Shown in pieces: positions 5,809 through 13,218 of a stretch of 13,218 bases of DNA. The notes under the pieces are model-generated. The model had not been told where the DNA came from. It did not search any database and saw only the letters and a list, made by a program, of their open reading frames with translations. Each line of letters opens with the position of its first letter. Positions within the stretch are counted from its first letter, which is position 1. This DNA comes from Euryarchaeota archaeon UBA105 (GTDB lineage Archaea; Thermoplasmatota; Poseidoniia; Poseidoniales; Thalassarchaeaceae), in NCBI GenBank assembly GCA_002496905.1, contig DALV01000033.1, positions 11,532 to 24,749 on the forward strand, read 5' to 3'. A program made the position numbers and the translations under genes.

Positions 5809-8800
5809 TCTCTCGTAGAGCTTTCCTTTCAGGGGCATATCATGCTCCCAAGCAAATTCTTTCATTACTCTCAGTGCTTCTTTTTCTAAATCAGAATCTC
5901 CAACGAAATCAGTGATATGAATTACGCCTTCTCTAGTGTTTGCCTTGAAGGCCGCCACGGGTTCCTCTCTATGGAATACGAGATATGCTGACCCATATCC
6001 GAATCTCTCTCTCAATAAGCTACCATAGTAGTGAATGAGTGGATCAGAAGGAGGGATCACCAGATCTCGAGTTTTAGTTAGTGCATCTGACCCTTCTAAC
6101 AGATCATGACGACCCCAGCAAACATCGTGCATATCGTCTACAAGGAATCCTTTGATGAGCGTACCATCTTCCTCGAATTCTCGCATAACATCCGATATTT
6201 CTTCTGCCGAGAAAGGAGAGCCTGCTAACCTCTCGACTTGCTTCAAAGTGATTACAGGGTAATCTTTCACTAGGTCCCGCAAATAATCTCGCTTAACTTC
6301 CCATAAATCTGAGGTTATTATTGGCTCCACAGCCTTGAAACCACCCCGATAATCCTGCACAAGGTGACCGCTTCGGACCAATGGAGAGATTAGTTTGCGG
6401 AATTCACCACGACGCATTGCATGTCGCTCCATGAAAATCGCAGGGTCGTGATGTTCCCTGAAGAATTGCAAGATATCCTCGTCTTCTTCTGGAGCCTGTA
6501 CATTTCTGATGGTCAACAACTTTTGGAAGTGAGGCATTTTTGCCCACACCAAGTGACCTCTAAGATTGGTTCCTTGGTGTAATTGCTGGGCAGCCGCCAT
6601 CGATTTTAGGTCTACACGGAACATTTCACATCGTCCACGTAATGCGAAATCGTCTCTTAATTCATTTAGATAGTCGAGTGCGATTGTTTCATTTTCATGT
6701 CGGGTCTTTTGATGAAGGGAGTGATGGTGGAATAGAATTCTGTTAATCTTCTTTCGAGGCATTGGATCTACTATTCCACCTCTGATGTACCTCTCTCCGT
6801 CCCCCATTGACTCAAAGCCTAGGTCGGAGAGAATTTGTTGCACATTTTCATCGCAATCATGTACTGGCACACCGTTGAATGCGTGAATAACAGAGACATC
6901 GATTAACCTATCACGATAGTTTTCTAGCAATTCATCAAAGGTGTCTTTGAACTCATCTAGATATGAATGTGGGATATTGATATCTTTGATTTCTAGGTAA
7001 TCATTTACCACGAACATAAGAATTCTACCAACAGGGTCTACCCCCTTAAAAACAGGATGATACCAACCCTGTTTCAACATCAGTCGAACTTCTTGAATAA
7101 ATCTGGAGCAGAATGGGTCGGATTGGGATACTATTCTCATTTTGCGGTCTTCTGCCATTGGTGAGAGTAGTTTCTCCGCGTCTTCATGGCTTGAATAGTA
7201 GTCAGTAGGATCGGGTTGAAGAGCGACTACGCGAGCGATTTTTCCAGCATTTTCCAAATCGCGAAGTGTCTCGGCTAATTCCTCAACCGGTCGTGAAACA
7301 AAGAATCTCAAAGTGTGCAATCGGACAGGTCCAATTCTCTCAATAAGAGTCTTGACGGCCTCATCAAATTTCATCGGCTTGACTCTTTCATGAATTCGAT
7401 GGAATACTGCGAGTGAACGCTTTCGATTAGGTAACTCGATGTATTTCTTTCCAATGACTAGTTGCCTTTCTAGATTGGAAAGAGCACTCTTCAATGACCT
7501 TTGGACATGAGCATTTTCTTTGCCTTTTGGATAACCGTCGAATAATTCGATTCGACTCATTCCATCTTTAGGAATCTTCTCCAACAATTCTTCTTCTAAA
7601 GGACCAAGCCAAGGGTCACCTCTTAGCCCTAGAACCAATGGAAGTTGATCTTCCATCGTATATCCTACACGATTGTGCAATAATCTACCATTAATGACAT
7701 CTGGATCGTGTTTAATGTCCTTCCAATCTCGGAATCTGTAATCCTTTACACGATGTAACATTTCGTCCCTTCGTTGTACCAAAATAAGATTTCTAATTGC
7801 ATCAGCAGGTTCTTCATATTGAGAGAACGATTTGTGGAGAATCAAGGTCTGCAGTGTTCGATAATCTACTACTTCGACCTGTCCACCTGTTATTCGATAT
7901 TCATCAACCCGTAGGATGTACTCACCATCATCCGTTTGAGTGAAGAAACCAATCGAAACGAGATTTCTCATTTCTAGTTCTTGTAGTACCGATTCTACCT
8001 GACCTCGCGGGAATGGCAATCTGGCTGCTAATTTGTCTAAAGTACGAGGTCCTTCGGAACCAAGCATGTCAAGCAATTTGAGCCTTAGACAATCCATAGG
8101 GTCGGAAAGATAAGTCTCCTTCCAGGTAGCCGGTTGACCTTCTTTGAAATCAACACCCATCTCGAAGGTTAAACCTCCAGTGTAAAGCGAACGAAGGTCA
8201 TCCATTTCATCGGCACCAGATACGGCCAGACATCCTAGTGTGCCGTGTACTCCAGCCATTCTTTCCGAGAACCATTTATCGTCGATTTGTTCGTGCCCTG
8301 TATTACGAACCTTGGTAATTAGGCCTCGCTCAGCTAATTCGTAAACCCAAGCTCGTAACTGGTCAAATTCTACATTCTTCAATTTTTCAGAATACAAAGG
8401 ATGGGTCAGAGACTTCTCTAATCCACCTCCCATGTCCATCAACCTGAGTAGGCCAGCTGGAGAGTCTGGTACCGCAACCTTGTCCTGGTAGTATTTCGCC
8501 AACCGTTCGCGGTCTAGATCTGTAGCAAGGGAACGTGCTCCGAGAAGTCTCCGAAGAATTTCTGGATCTATGTCTTTAATCAGGTATGCACGGGTTCGAA
8601 GACTCAACAGGTCTTCGAATGAAGACATGAATAGAGTCATTCCAAGAGGGGATGGCATCTTCACCTTTCGGTGAACAATGCGTACATTTTCACTATCCAT
8701 TCTAGCGATGAAATCTGTTAATTCTTTCATCTCTAGGTCGGTGTTCATAATCTCATTCATCGCTTCTCGAATGACGACGGAATCTTCCATTTGCCTATGT

Positions 8801-11085
8801 GCTCGCAAGATTTGCTCAGCACGGTTTTGGAATTGTTTTGGACTTACTTCGTCAGCGCCAATTCTACGGGGATTCAGCATACTGCGACTAGATACCTCTC
8901 GGAACCTCTTAGCAAATAATTGCGAATCTAGCATATATCTTTGCAGGACTTCTCGACTAGAATCGTCTCTGAATAACTCAGGGATTTTTGATATCTCTAC
9001 CTCATGGCTTAATTTTATCATGAAGCCATTTTCATCAAAAGAAATCTCATTGACCAGTACATTGTCTCGAACTGCAATTCCAGCGAAAAGATATCCCAGA
9101 GCGAGATTGAATGACCGACCTCTGCAAGTAGTTACGATATAGGTCGGTAGAGGTGCTGCTACCTGCTCGACAATTATTCGATCCCTACTTGGCACTTGGA
9201 AGGTGGTTGCACAGTGCTCATCGAGATAATTTGCTAAGGCATTAGCAATAGGTTTGTTGAGGCCATATACATCCATCAGCAGAGGTCGAACATCTCGCCC
9301 CATCCGAACGATATGTGAGGCGCGCTCGAGAACATCTAGGACTTCGTAACTCAGTTCATTGGTTCTAGAATTAGCCTCACCGGCCCATGATGGGATTGTG
9401 GGCCTGTAACCCGTTGCAGAGGTCACGTTTACTCGAGTTCCTTGAACACTGGATACTCTGTAGGTAGAACCTCCAAGGAGGAACACATCCCCATTTCTTA
9501 GGCTAGCTACGAAGCCACTAGAGAGTTGACCAACTAGAGTCCCGTCAGATGTGAATACTAGGTAATTATTGTCCGGAGCAATTGTACCTATATTTGTGTA
9601 GTAAATCATCTGAGCATAACCGCGCTTTCCGAAGCGATTGTCTTCCCAATCTACCCATACTCGCCTTTCTTCCTCAAGGAGGTCTAGAACCTCGATATAA
9701 TCGTCATAGGGTAGTGCTCGATAAGGCCAAGCAGCGGTTACTAACTCATAGCCATCGTCGATATCCCATTCTTGAATAATCGTTAGACCAATCATAAATT
9801 GGGCTAAAACATCTAATGAATTTTCAGGGAATTTTAGAAGATCCATTGACCCTCTAAGAATACCGTTTTGGAGTGCAACTAGTTCAAGTAAATCCTGCGG
9901 AGATGTGGGTAGGAATCTAGCTCTAGGTAAACCACCCACTTGGTGACCTGCACGCCCGATTCTTTGCAGAGCTGTAGCGATCGAACCAGGACTACCAACC
10001 TGAACAACACAATCTACCGAACCTATGTCGATACCCATTTCTAGGGATGAAGATGAAACAACACATCGAAGATGGCCATTCTTTAGCTGTTGTTCTACGT
10101 CCAAACGAATCGCTTTGTCCATTGAACCGTGGTGGCCTTCGACACCTTCAGTACCTAATATCTTCAATTTCTGAACAGTAGTTTCTGTCATCTGTCTGGT
10201 GTTAACGAAAACCAACGTAGTTGTATGAGCCTCAACAATTTCCTTAATCCGCTCAACATTATGTTCGAGAACCTCCTTTATTGGTAATGAAGAGAATCTA
10301 GGAGTTGGTAATATAATGTCGAGGTCTAATTTTCGGGCACCAGACACCTTAGCGATTGCAACACGTTGAGGTTCAGTATCACTCTCCCTTGAATCGGAAG
10401 CTACCAAAAATTCCGCAACTGCTTCTAGAGGTTCCATAGTAGCTGAAATTCCTATCCTTTGGACATCCGATTCGATTACATTGTCCATTAATGCGAGACT
10501 CAAGGCAAGATGAGTCCCTCTCTTGGTTGGCACCAATGAATGCATCTCATCTATTACCATCCACTTCATGTCATTCAATAATGGCCTGAATCTCTTCGAA
10601 GCAAGAGCCAAACCGAGAGATTCTGGGGTAGTAATCAAAATGTGAGGAGGTGCCCTTAGCATCCTTTCCCTTTCTTTTTGAGGGGTGTCGCCTGTCCGCA
10701 GCCCTACTTTGATTTCTTTTGCCCTGCTTGGAAGATATTTTTCGCGAATTTCAGTCAAAGGCCCTATGAGGTTTTTCTGAATATCATTGGCTAACGCTTT
10801 GATAGGTGAAATGTAAATGCATTGAACGGATTTATCCAAACTTCCATCCAATGAGCGACGTACTAAATCGTCAATAATTGATAGGAATGCAGTCAAAGTT
10901 TTTCCAGAACCTGTTGGTGAACATAGGAGTAAATGTTCGCCATTAAGTATCCTAGGTATTGCTAGTTTTTGTGGATCTGTGAAGTCAGGAAATTTATCCT
11001 TAAACCAATTTCGTACGGGTGGAGACAGGCTCTCGAGCAGTTGCTCGGTTTCCCAAGAATCCTCTACATACTCTATTTTGGGCAT
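5794..11085 (-). CDS. lhr: Lhr-family superfamily 2 DNA helicase with very long C-terminal region
   Basis: ATP-dependent 3'-5' helicase of the Lhr family, linked to DNA repair. Motifs in order: Q-motif region FTDPQKLAIP (35-44), Walker A SPTGSGKT (56-63, Lys62), TPES (153-156), the DEAD-box variant DEMH (179-182), SAT (214-216) and motif VI QRIGRAGH (374-381). The Lhr core (two RecA domains, winged helix, DEAD/H-associated region) appears to end near residue 850. About 900 further residues contain several winged-helix-like segments (about 1010-1045, 1180-1215, 1240-1290, 1590-1640) and two similar modules (about 1318-1395 and 1676-1754) with SDP-x-R-x-G-x-VF-x-PV, reminiscent of AlkZ/YcaQ glycosylase C-termini. 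At 1763 residues it is longer than most archaeal Lhr proteins and than E. coli Lhr (about 1540). ATG 11085 has GAGGGG five bases upstream. It is transcribed alone, divergent from glyS, and overlaps the archaeosortase gene tail to tail. Confidence 0.94.
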   Translation of the reverse strand: MPKIEYVEDSWETEQLLESLSPPVRNWFKDKFPDFTDPQKLAIPRILNGEHLLLCSPTGSGKTLTAFLSIIDDLVRRSLDGSLDKSVQCIYISPIKALANDIQKNLIGPLTEIREKYLPSRAKEIKVGLRTGDTPQKERERMLRAPPHILITTPESLGLALASKRFRPLLNDMKWMVIDEMHSLVPTKRGTHLALSLALMDNVIESDVQRIGISATMEPLEAVAEFLVASDSRESDTEPQRVAIAKVSGARKLDLDIILPTPRFSSLPIKEVLEHNVERIKEIVEAHTTTLVFVNTRQMTETTVQKLKILGTEGVEGHHGSMDKAIRLDVEQQLKNGHLRCVVSSSSLEMGIDIGSVDCVVQVGSPGSIATALQRIGRAGHQVGGLPRARFLPTSPQDLLELVALQNGILRGSMDLLKFPENSLDVLAQFMIGLTIIQEWDIDDGYELVTAAWPYRALPYDDYIEVLDLLEEERRVWVDWEDNRFGKRGYAQMIYYTNIGTIAPDNNYLVFTSDGTLVGQLSSGFVASLRNGDVFLLGGSTYRVSSVQGTRVNVTSATGYRPTIPSWAGEANSRTNELSYEVLDVLERASHIVRMGRDVRPLLMDVYGLNKPIANALANYLDEHCATTFQVPSRDRIIVEQVAAPLPTYIVTTCRGRSFNLALGYLFAGIAVRDNVLVNEISFDENGFMIKLSHEVEISKIPELFRDDSSREVLQRYMLDSQLFAKRFREVSSRSMLNPRRIGADEVSPKQFQNRAEQILRAHRQMEDSVVIREAMNEIMNTDLEMKELTDFIARMDSENVRIVHRKVKMPSPLGMTLFMSSFEDLLSLRTRAYLIKDIDPEILRRLLGARSLATDLDRERLAKYYQDKVAVPDSPAGLLRLMDMGGGLEKSLTHPLYSEKLKNVEFDQLRAWVYELAERGLITKVRNTGHEQIDDKWFSERMAGVHGTLGCLAVSGADEMDDLRSLYTGGLTFEMGVDFKEGQPATWKETYLSDPMDCLRLKLLDMLGSEGPRTLDKLAARLPFPRGQVESVLQELEMRNLVSIGFFTQTDDGEYILRVDEYRITGGQVEVVDYRTLQTLILHKSFSQYEEPADAIRNLILVQRRDEMLHRVKDYRFRDWKDIKHDPDVINGRLLHNRVGYTMEDQLPLVLGLRGDPWLGPLEEELLEKIPKDGMSRIELFDGYPKGKENAHVQRSLKSALSNLERQLVIGKKYIELPNRKRSLAVFHRIHERVKPMKFDEAVKTLIERIGPVRLHTLRFFVSRPVEELAETLRDLENAGKIARVVALQPDPTDYYSSHEDAEKLLSPMAEDRKMRIVSQSDPFCSRFIQEVRLMLKQGWYHPVFKGVDPVGRILMFVVNDYLEIKDINIPHSYLDEFKDTFDELLENYRDRLIDVSVIHAFNGVPVHDCDENVQQILSDLGFESMGDGERYIRGGIVDPMPRKKINRILFHHHSLHQKTRHENETIALDYLNELRDDFALRGRCEMFRVDLKSMAAAQQLHQGTNLRGHLVWAKMPHFQKLLTIRNVQAPEEDEDILQFFREHHDPAIFMERHAMRRGEFRKLISPLVRSGHLVQDYRGGFKAVEPIITSDLWEVKRDYLRDLVKDYPVITLKQVERLAGSPFSAEEISDVMREFEEDGTLIKGFLVDDMHDVCWGRHDLLEGSDALTKTRDLVIPPSDPLIHYYGSLLRERFGYGSAYLVFHREEPVAAFKANTREGVIHITDFVGDSDLEKEALRVMKEFAWEHDMPLKGKLYERLRSR
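5824..6060 (-). repeat. Second copy of an internal AlkZ/YcaQ-like module in lhr
   Basis: This segment encodes residues about 1676-1754 of the Lhr protein, starting VIPPSDPL. Aligned without gaps to residues 1318-1395, it shares the S-D-P triplet, an Arg 10 residues after the Pro, a Gly 6 further on, Val-Phe, Pro-Val and Ile-x-Asp at identical spacing (11 identities over about 50 positions by eye). The PPxDP opening also resembles the C-terminal barrel of AlkZ/YcaQ. This is a protein-level repeat; the DNA is not obviously repeated. Confidence 0.45.
6901..7134 (-). repeat. First copy of the internal AlkZ/YcaQ-like module in lhr
   Basis: Encodes residues about 1318-1395 of Lhr (IVSQSDPF onward), the partner of the module at 5824-6060. 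A winged-helix-like segment (GPVRLHTL to GKIARVV, about 1251-1287) precedes it, just as another (PVITLKQ to GTLIKGF) precedes the second copy. The duplicated unit may therefore be winged helix plus barrel. The relationship is inferred from pattern and equal spacing. Confidence 0.45.
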
Positions 11086-11155
11086 TACTTCCCCTCACAC
11101 TATGTCTCGCCAGGGGAATAATTCGGTACATGAATACTTCGTTTTGATAAACAAA

Positions 11156-11170
11156 CAGTACATTGTACTG
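11156..11170. promoter_or_regulatory. Perfect 15-bp palindrome, candidate operator
   Basis: CAGTACAtTGTACTG is a perfect inverted repeat: 7-bp arms around one central base. It lies about 21 bases from the AT-rich palindromic TATA element, towards lhr. On the minus strand, transcription starting about 25 bases after a TATA core at 11180-11198 would begin on or next to this site, so a dimeric repressor bound here would block lhr. The bound protein is unknown. Symmetry is seen directly; the role is inferred. Confidence 0.45.
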
Positions 11171-11177
11171 AATGGGA

Positions 11178-11204
11178 CAAAATATAGTCAAAAATATATA
11201 TTTT
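11178..11204. promoter_or_regulatory. AT-rich TATA-like promoter core
   Basis: This stretch contains TATATTTT on the minus strand (about 11180-11187) and AAAATATATATTTT (11191-11204), itself a perfect 14-bp palindrome. It is the strongest TATA-like sequence in the window and could serve lhr (minus), glyS (plus), or both. If used, leaders of roughly 75-85 nt result on both sides, longer than usual for an archaeon with leaderless mRNAs. Confidence 0.45.
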
Positions 11205-11306
11205 GGGTGATTTGAGTGAAATTTCAAGGGTGGTTAATTTAGCCTTGTAAGTCCGTCACCTGCGGATGGCTTGAAAGACAGATGAATACTCCCCACACTG
11301 TTGGAT

Positions 11307-13022
11307 ATGTCTGACGAGCGTAGACTAGAGAGGTTGTCCGCGATGCTGAGACGTCGAGGGGTTGTACTCCCTGCATTCGATATTTACGGTGGTGTATCTG
11401 GATTAATCGACTATGGGCCTGTTGGTGCTGCAATAAAACGGCGCCTGACTCAAAAATGGGTAGATCATTGGTTGAGCCATGGAGATATTGTTGAAATCGA
11501 TTCTCCAACGATTACCCCCGAGTCTGTACTCGTAGCTAGTGGCCATGTTGGAGAATTCAACGACCTGATGACCGAGTGCAAGGCCTGCGGCTCAATATTT
11601 CGTGCTGACCATCTAGTAGAGCATCTACACCCTAATGCAGATTCATTGAACTCTGATGAAATCGATAACTTACTATCAAAGGGCATCGAATGCCCATCCT
11701 GTTCCGAAAGAGAATGGACGCCTGCTCAACCGATGGATCTAATGTTCTCCACAACCGTCGGTGCAATGAGCAGTGGCAGAACTGCCTACATGCGGCCGGA
11801 AACCGCACAAGGTATGTTCATGCTATACCCAGCATTATACCGACATTTCAGACAAAAATTACCCTTTGGCGCAATACAAACCGGTAGGGGTTACAGAAAC
11901 GAAATTAGCCCTAGACAAGGAATGATTCGACTAAGAGAATTTAACATGGCAGAGCTAGAGTATTTCATCGACCCAGAAAATCCTCCTGTCGCCGACTTAA
12001 ACCGGAGAACGGAGATTGTTACACTGGTTCCGGACCCGGATGGTCCTCACTCCGGAGAGTCGCGAATGAGTTTCGGGGCAGCCCTAGATGCTGGAATCAT
12101 ACGCCATCCAACCGTTGCCTGGTTTTTGGCTAGAACCTGGGATTTCTTGATAGAAGTAGGGATTAACCCTGGGAAACTTCGATTCCGTCAACACGCTAGT
12201 ACCGAAATGGCACACTATGCAGAAGATTGCTGGGATTGCGAAATTCATGGAGAACATGGTTGGTTAGAGTGTGTCGGAATCGCTAACCGGACATGCCACG
12301 ACCTAGAGAGTCACGAGGCTCATTCTAAATCCAAGTCACTCAGAGCATGGAGGCAATTTGCTGAACCTCGTTCCCAGACTAAAGATAGATTAGCACCCAA
12401 TGGTGCAGTAATCGGTCCAACCTTCAGAGGAGACGCGGGCGCAGTAGTTGCTGCTCTAGAGTCTCTGACCGATTTACCAGATTCATTACCATTTGAATTG
12501 ACATTGCAAAACGGAAGTTCAGTAACCATAGAGGAAGGCATGGTGGAAAGAAGAATTGAGACCGTTAACGTTAGCGGTGAATGGTTCACACCTCATGTAA
12601 TCGAACCTGCATTCGGTATTGATCGGATCATATGGAGCATACTCGATCACGCTTACGAAGAAGCCGAAAAGGAAGGAGAGGATTACACATTCCTCAGACT
12701 CTCAGAAGGAATATCGAGTGTCGACTGCGTGGTTCTACCATTATTCGACAAAGAAGGAATGCCTGAATTAGCCAGAGAGATTACTTCAGCGATAAACGCG
12801 CTTCCACATTCTAGGGCTGAAATGGACACAAGCAAATCGATTGGCCGTAGATACGCACGCGCTGATGAGATTGGAGTACCTTGGGCATTGACCGTCGACC
12901 ATACATCTATGGAAGACGGTAGTGTGACGATTAGGCGTAGAGATGACCAATTACAAGTCCGAGCCTTGGTCGACGAGATTCTAGTTCGAATGACTAACGG
13001 AACCATGCAAGAATTGTTCTGA
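11307..13022 (+). CDS. glyS: Glycyl-tRNA synthetase (dimeric class II type)
   Basis: Charges tRNA-Gly with glycine using ATP; cytosolic. The product is 571 residues, normal for archaea. Near the N-terminus YGGVSGLIDYGPVG (27-40) is diagnostic for the alpha2 enzyme. An inserted zinc-binding region has Cys91/Cys94 and Cys129/Cys132. Next come RPETAQG (163-169), class II motif 2 around RGYRNEISPRQGMIRLREFNMAELE (194-218), the glycine-site block ECVGIANRT (about 321-329), motif 3 EPAFGIDR and a C-terminal anticodon-binding domain starting near VDCVVLPLF. ATG 11307 is preferred; a TTG two codons upstream (11301) keeps the frame open but is a less likely start. It is divergent from lhr, and rfcL follows 65 bases downstream on the same strand. 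No missing functional residue was noticed. Confidence 0.96.
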   Translation: MSDERRLERLSAMLRRRGVVLPAFDIYGGVSGLIDYGPVGAAIKRRLTQKWVDHWLSHGDIVEIDSPTITPESVLVASGHVGEFNDLMTECKACGSIFRADHLVEHLHPNADSLNSDEIDNLLSKGIECPSCSEREWTPAQPMDLMFSTTVGAMSSGRTAYMRPETAQGMFMLYPALYRHFRQKLPFGAIQTGRGYRNEISPRQGMIRLREFNMAELEYFIDPENPPVADLNRRTEIVTLVPDPDGPHSGESRMSFGAALDAGIIRHPTVAWFLARTWDFLIEVGINPGKLRFRQHASTEMAHYAEDCWDCEIHGEHGWLECVGIANRTCHDLESHEAHSKSKSLRAWRQFAEPRSQTKDRLAPNGAVIGPTFRGDAGAVVAALESLTDLPDSLPFELTLQNGSSVTIEEGMVERRIETVNVSGEWFTPHVIEPAFGIDRIIWSILDHAYEEAEKEGEDYTFLRLSEGISSVDCVVLPLFDKEGMPELAREITSAINALPHSRAEMDTSKSIGRRYARADEIGVPWALTVDHTSMEDGSVTIRRRDDQLQVRALVDEILVRMTNGTMQELF

Positions 13023-13039
13023 ATTAATCACATTTCCAG

Positions 13040-13049
13040 TAGTATAAGT
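13040..13049 (+). promoter_or_regulatory. Weak TATA-like element upstream of rfcL
   Basis: The sequence agtataagt lies in the 65-base gap between glyS and rfcL, about 40-45 bases before the GTG start. That is compatible with a short-leader archaeal promoter. The match is short, and rfcL could equally be read through from glyS. Confidence 0.25.
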
Positions 13050-13087
13050 CCACCAATCTTCAAGAGGCTCCAAGATAGGATAGGAAC

Positions 13088-13218
13088 GTGAGCGTAGCCG
13101 CGGCCATCGAGGACTGGACGGAGAAATATCGTCCAATCAGCATGTCTCAGATGGAGGGTAATGATTCCCAACTCCGGATGATAGCTCAATGGTTAGACAG
13201 ATGGTCATCAGGAAAGAT
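13088..13218 (+). CDS. rfcL: Replication factor C large subunit (partial, N-terminal 43 residues)
   Basis: This is the 5' end of the gene for the large subunit of the archaeal clamp loader, which opens the PCNA ring and places it on primed DNA using ATP. Only 43 full codons lie in the window; the gene runs off the right edge. The visible protein contains DWTEKYRP (about 9-16), the RfcL/RFC1 opening motif, followed by EGN and QWLDRWSSGK, matching the family's 'W...W..GK' spacing before the Walker A region, which would lie just beyond the edge. The start is GTG 13088, with a GATAGGATAGG run close upstream that may act as a ribosome-binding site. The neighbour upstream is glyS, 65 bases away on the same strand. 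Confidence 0.9.
   Translation, partial: MSVAAAIEDWTEKYRPISMSQMEGNDSQLRMIAQWLDRWSSGK

Larger units (their letters stand above)
11086..11306. other. Divergent control region between lhr and glyS
   Basis: This 221-base gap is the longest non-coding stretch in the window and must hold promoters for both lhr (minus) and glyS (plus). It is markedly AT-rich in its centre (about 11140-11215). Visible elements are the 15-bp palindrome at 11156-11170, an AT-rich segment at 11178-11204 with TATA-like cores on both strands, and a weaker plus-strand TATA-like site near 11232-11241. I see no tRNA, small RNA hairpin or credible short gene here; possible short reading frames run into lhr antisense or out of frame. 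Confidence 0.6.

Noticed and set aside
8678..9142. Long plus-strand open frame of 154 codons inside lhr
   Set aside because: It is antisense to strongly conserved Lhr coding sequence, has no family motifs, and its Ser/Leu-rich composition looks like a frame shadow.
11000..11227. Minus-strand open frame spanning the lhr promoter region and start
   Set aside because: It overlaps the lhr start out of frame, runs through the TATA-like region, and the product has no recognisable pattern.
11465..11887. Short open frames on both strands within the 5' part of glyS
   Set aside because: The glyS frame carries the zinc knuckles and class II motifs here; the others are shadows.
1..13218. CRISPR array, insertion sequence, integrase attachment site or toxin-antitoxin pair
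   Set aside because: No regularly spaced repeats, transposase motifs or terminal inverted repeats were seen, and all intergenic gaps are short and accounted for.

Overview
The window looks like a piece of a euryarchaeal chromosome, most likely Marine Group II/III (Candidatus Poseidoniia) or a close relative. The archaeal markers are TiaS (tRNA-Ile2 agmatinylcytidine synthase), an archaeosortase-like membrane protein, a RadB-like protein, an archaeal/eukaryal-type dimeric glycyl-tRNA synthetase and the start of the replication factor C large subunit. The DNA is AT-leaning and densely coded. Several starts are GTG, neighbouring genes overlap by a few bases, and Shine-Dalgarno sequences are mostly weak. 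The lineage is inferred from gene content and has not been tested by phylogeny.

Layout. Positions 62-2021 (+) hold purB (adenylosuccinate lyase), then a small RecA/RadB-like protein whose ATP-binding loop is degenerate. From 2023 to 4755 (-) runs a compact operon, read right to left: a GmhA-like SIS-domain sugar-phosphate isomerase, a GmhB-like HAD phosphatase, tiaS, and a small single-pass membrane protein. Its first gene diverges from an archaeosortase-like gene (about 4819-5808, +) across a very short spacer with one AT-rich TATA-like element. From 5794 to 11085 (-) lies a very large Lhr-family helicase of 1763 residues, tail-overlapping the archaeosortase gene. A divergent control region of about 220 bp separates lhr from glyS (11307-13022, +) and contains a perfect 15-bp palindrome and an AT-rich palindromic TATA element. 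The window ends inside rfcL (13088 onward, +).

Functions. Purine synthesis, tRNA modification, tRNA charging, nucleic-acid repair and replication are core housekeeping. The isomerase/phosphatase pair and the archaeosortase form a possible cell-surface group: heptose-type sugar-phosphate processing beside a transpeptidase-like enzyme expected to process C-terminally anchored surface proteins. The two most notable points are the archaeosortase with its Cys/Arg/His set beside the sugar genes, and a long Lhr C-terminal half that appears to contain two copies of an AlkZ/YcaQ-like module. I saw no mobile element, CRISPR array, rRNA or tRNA gene.
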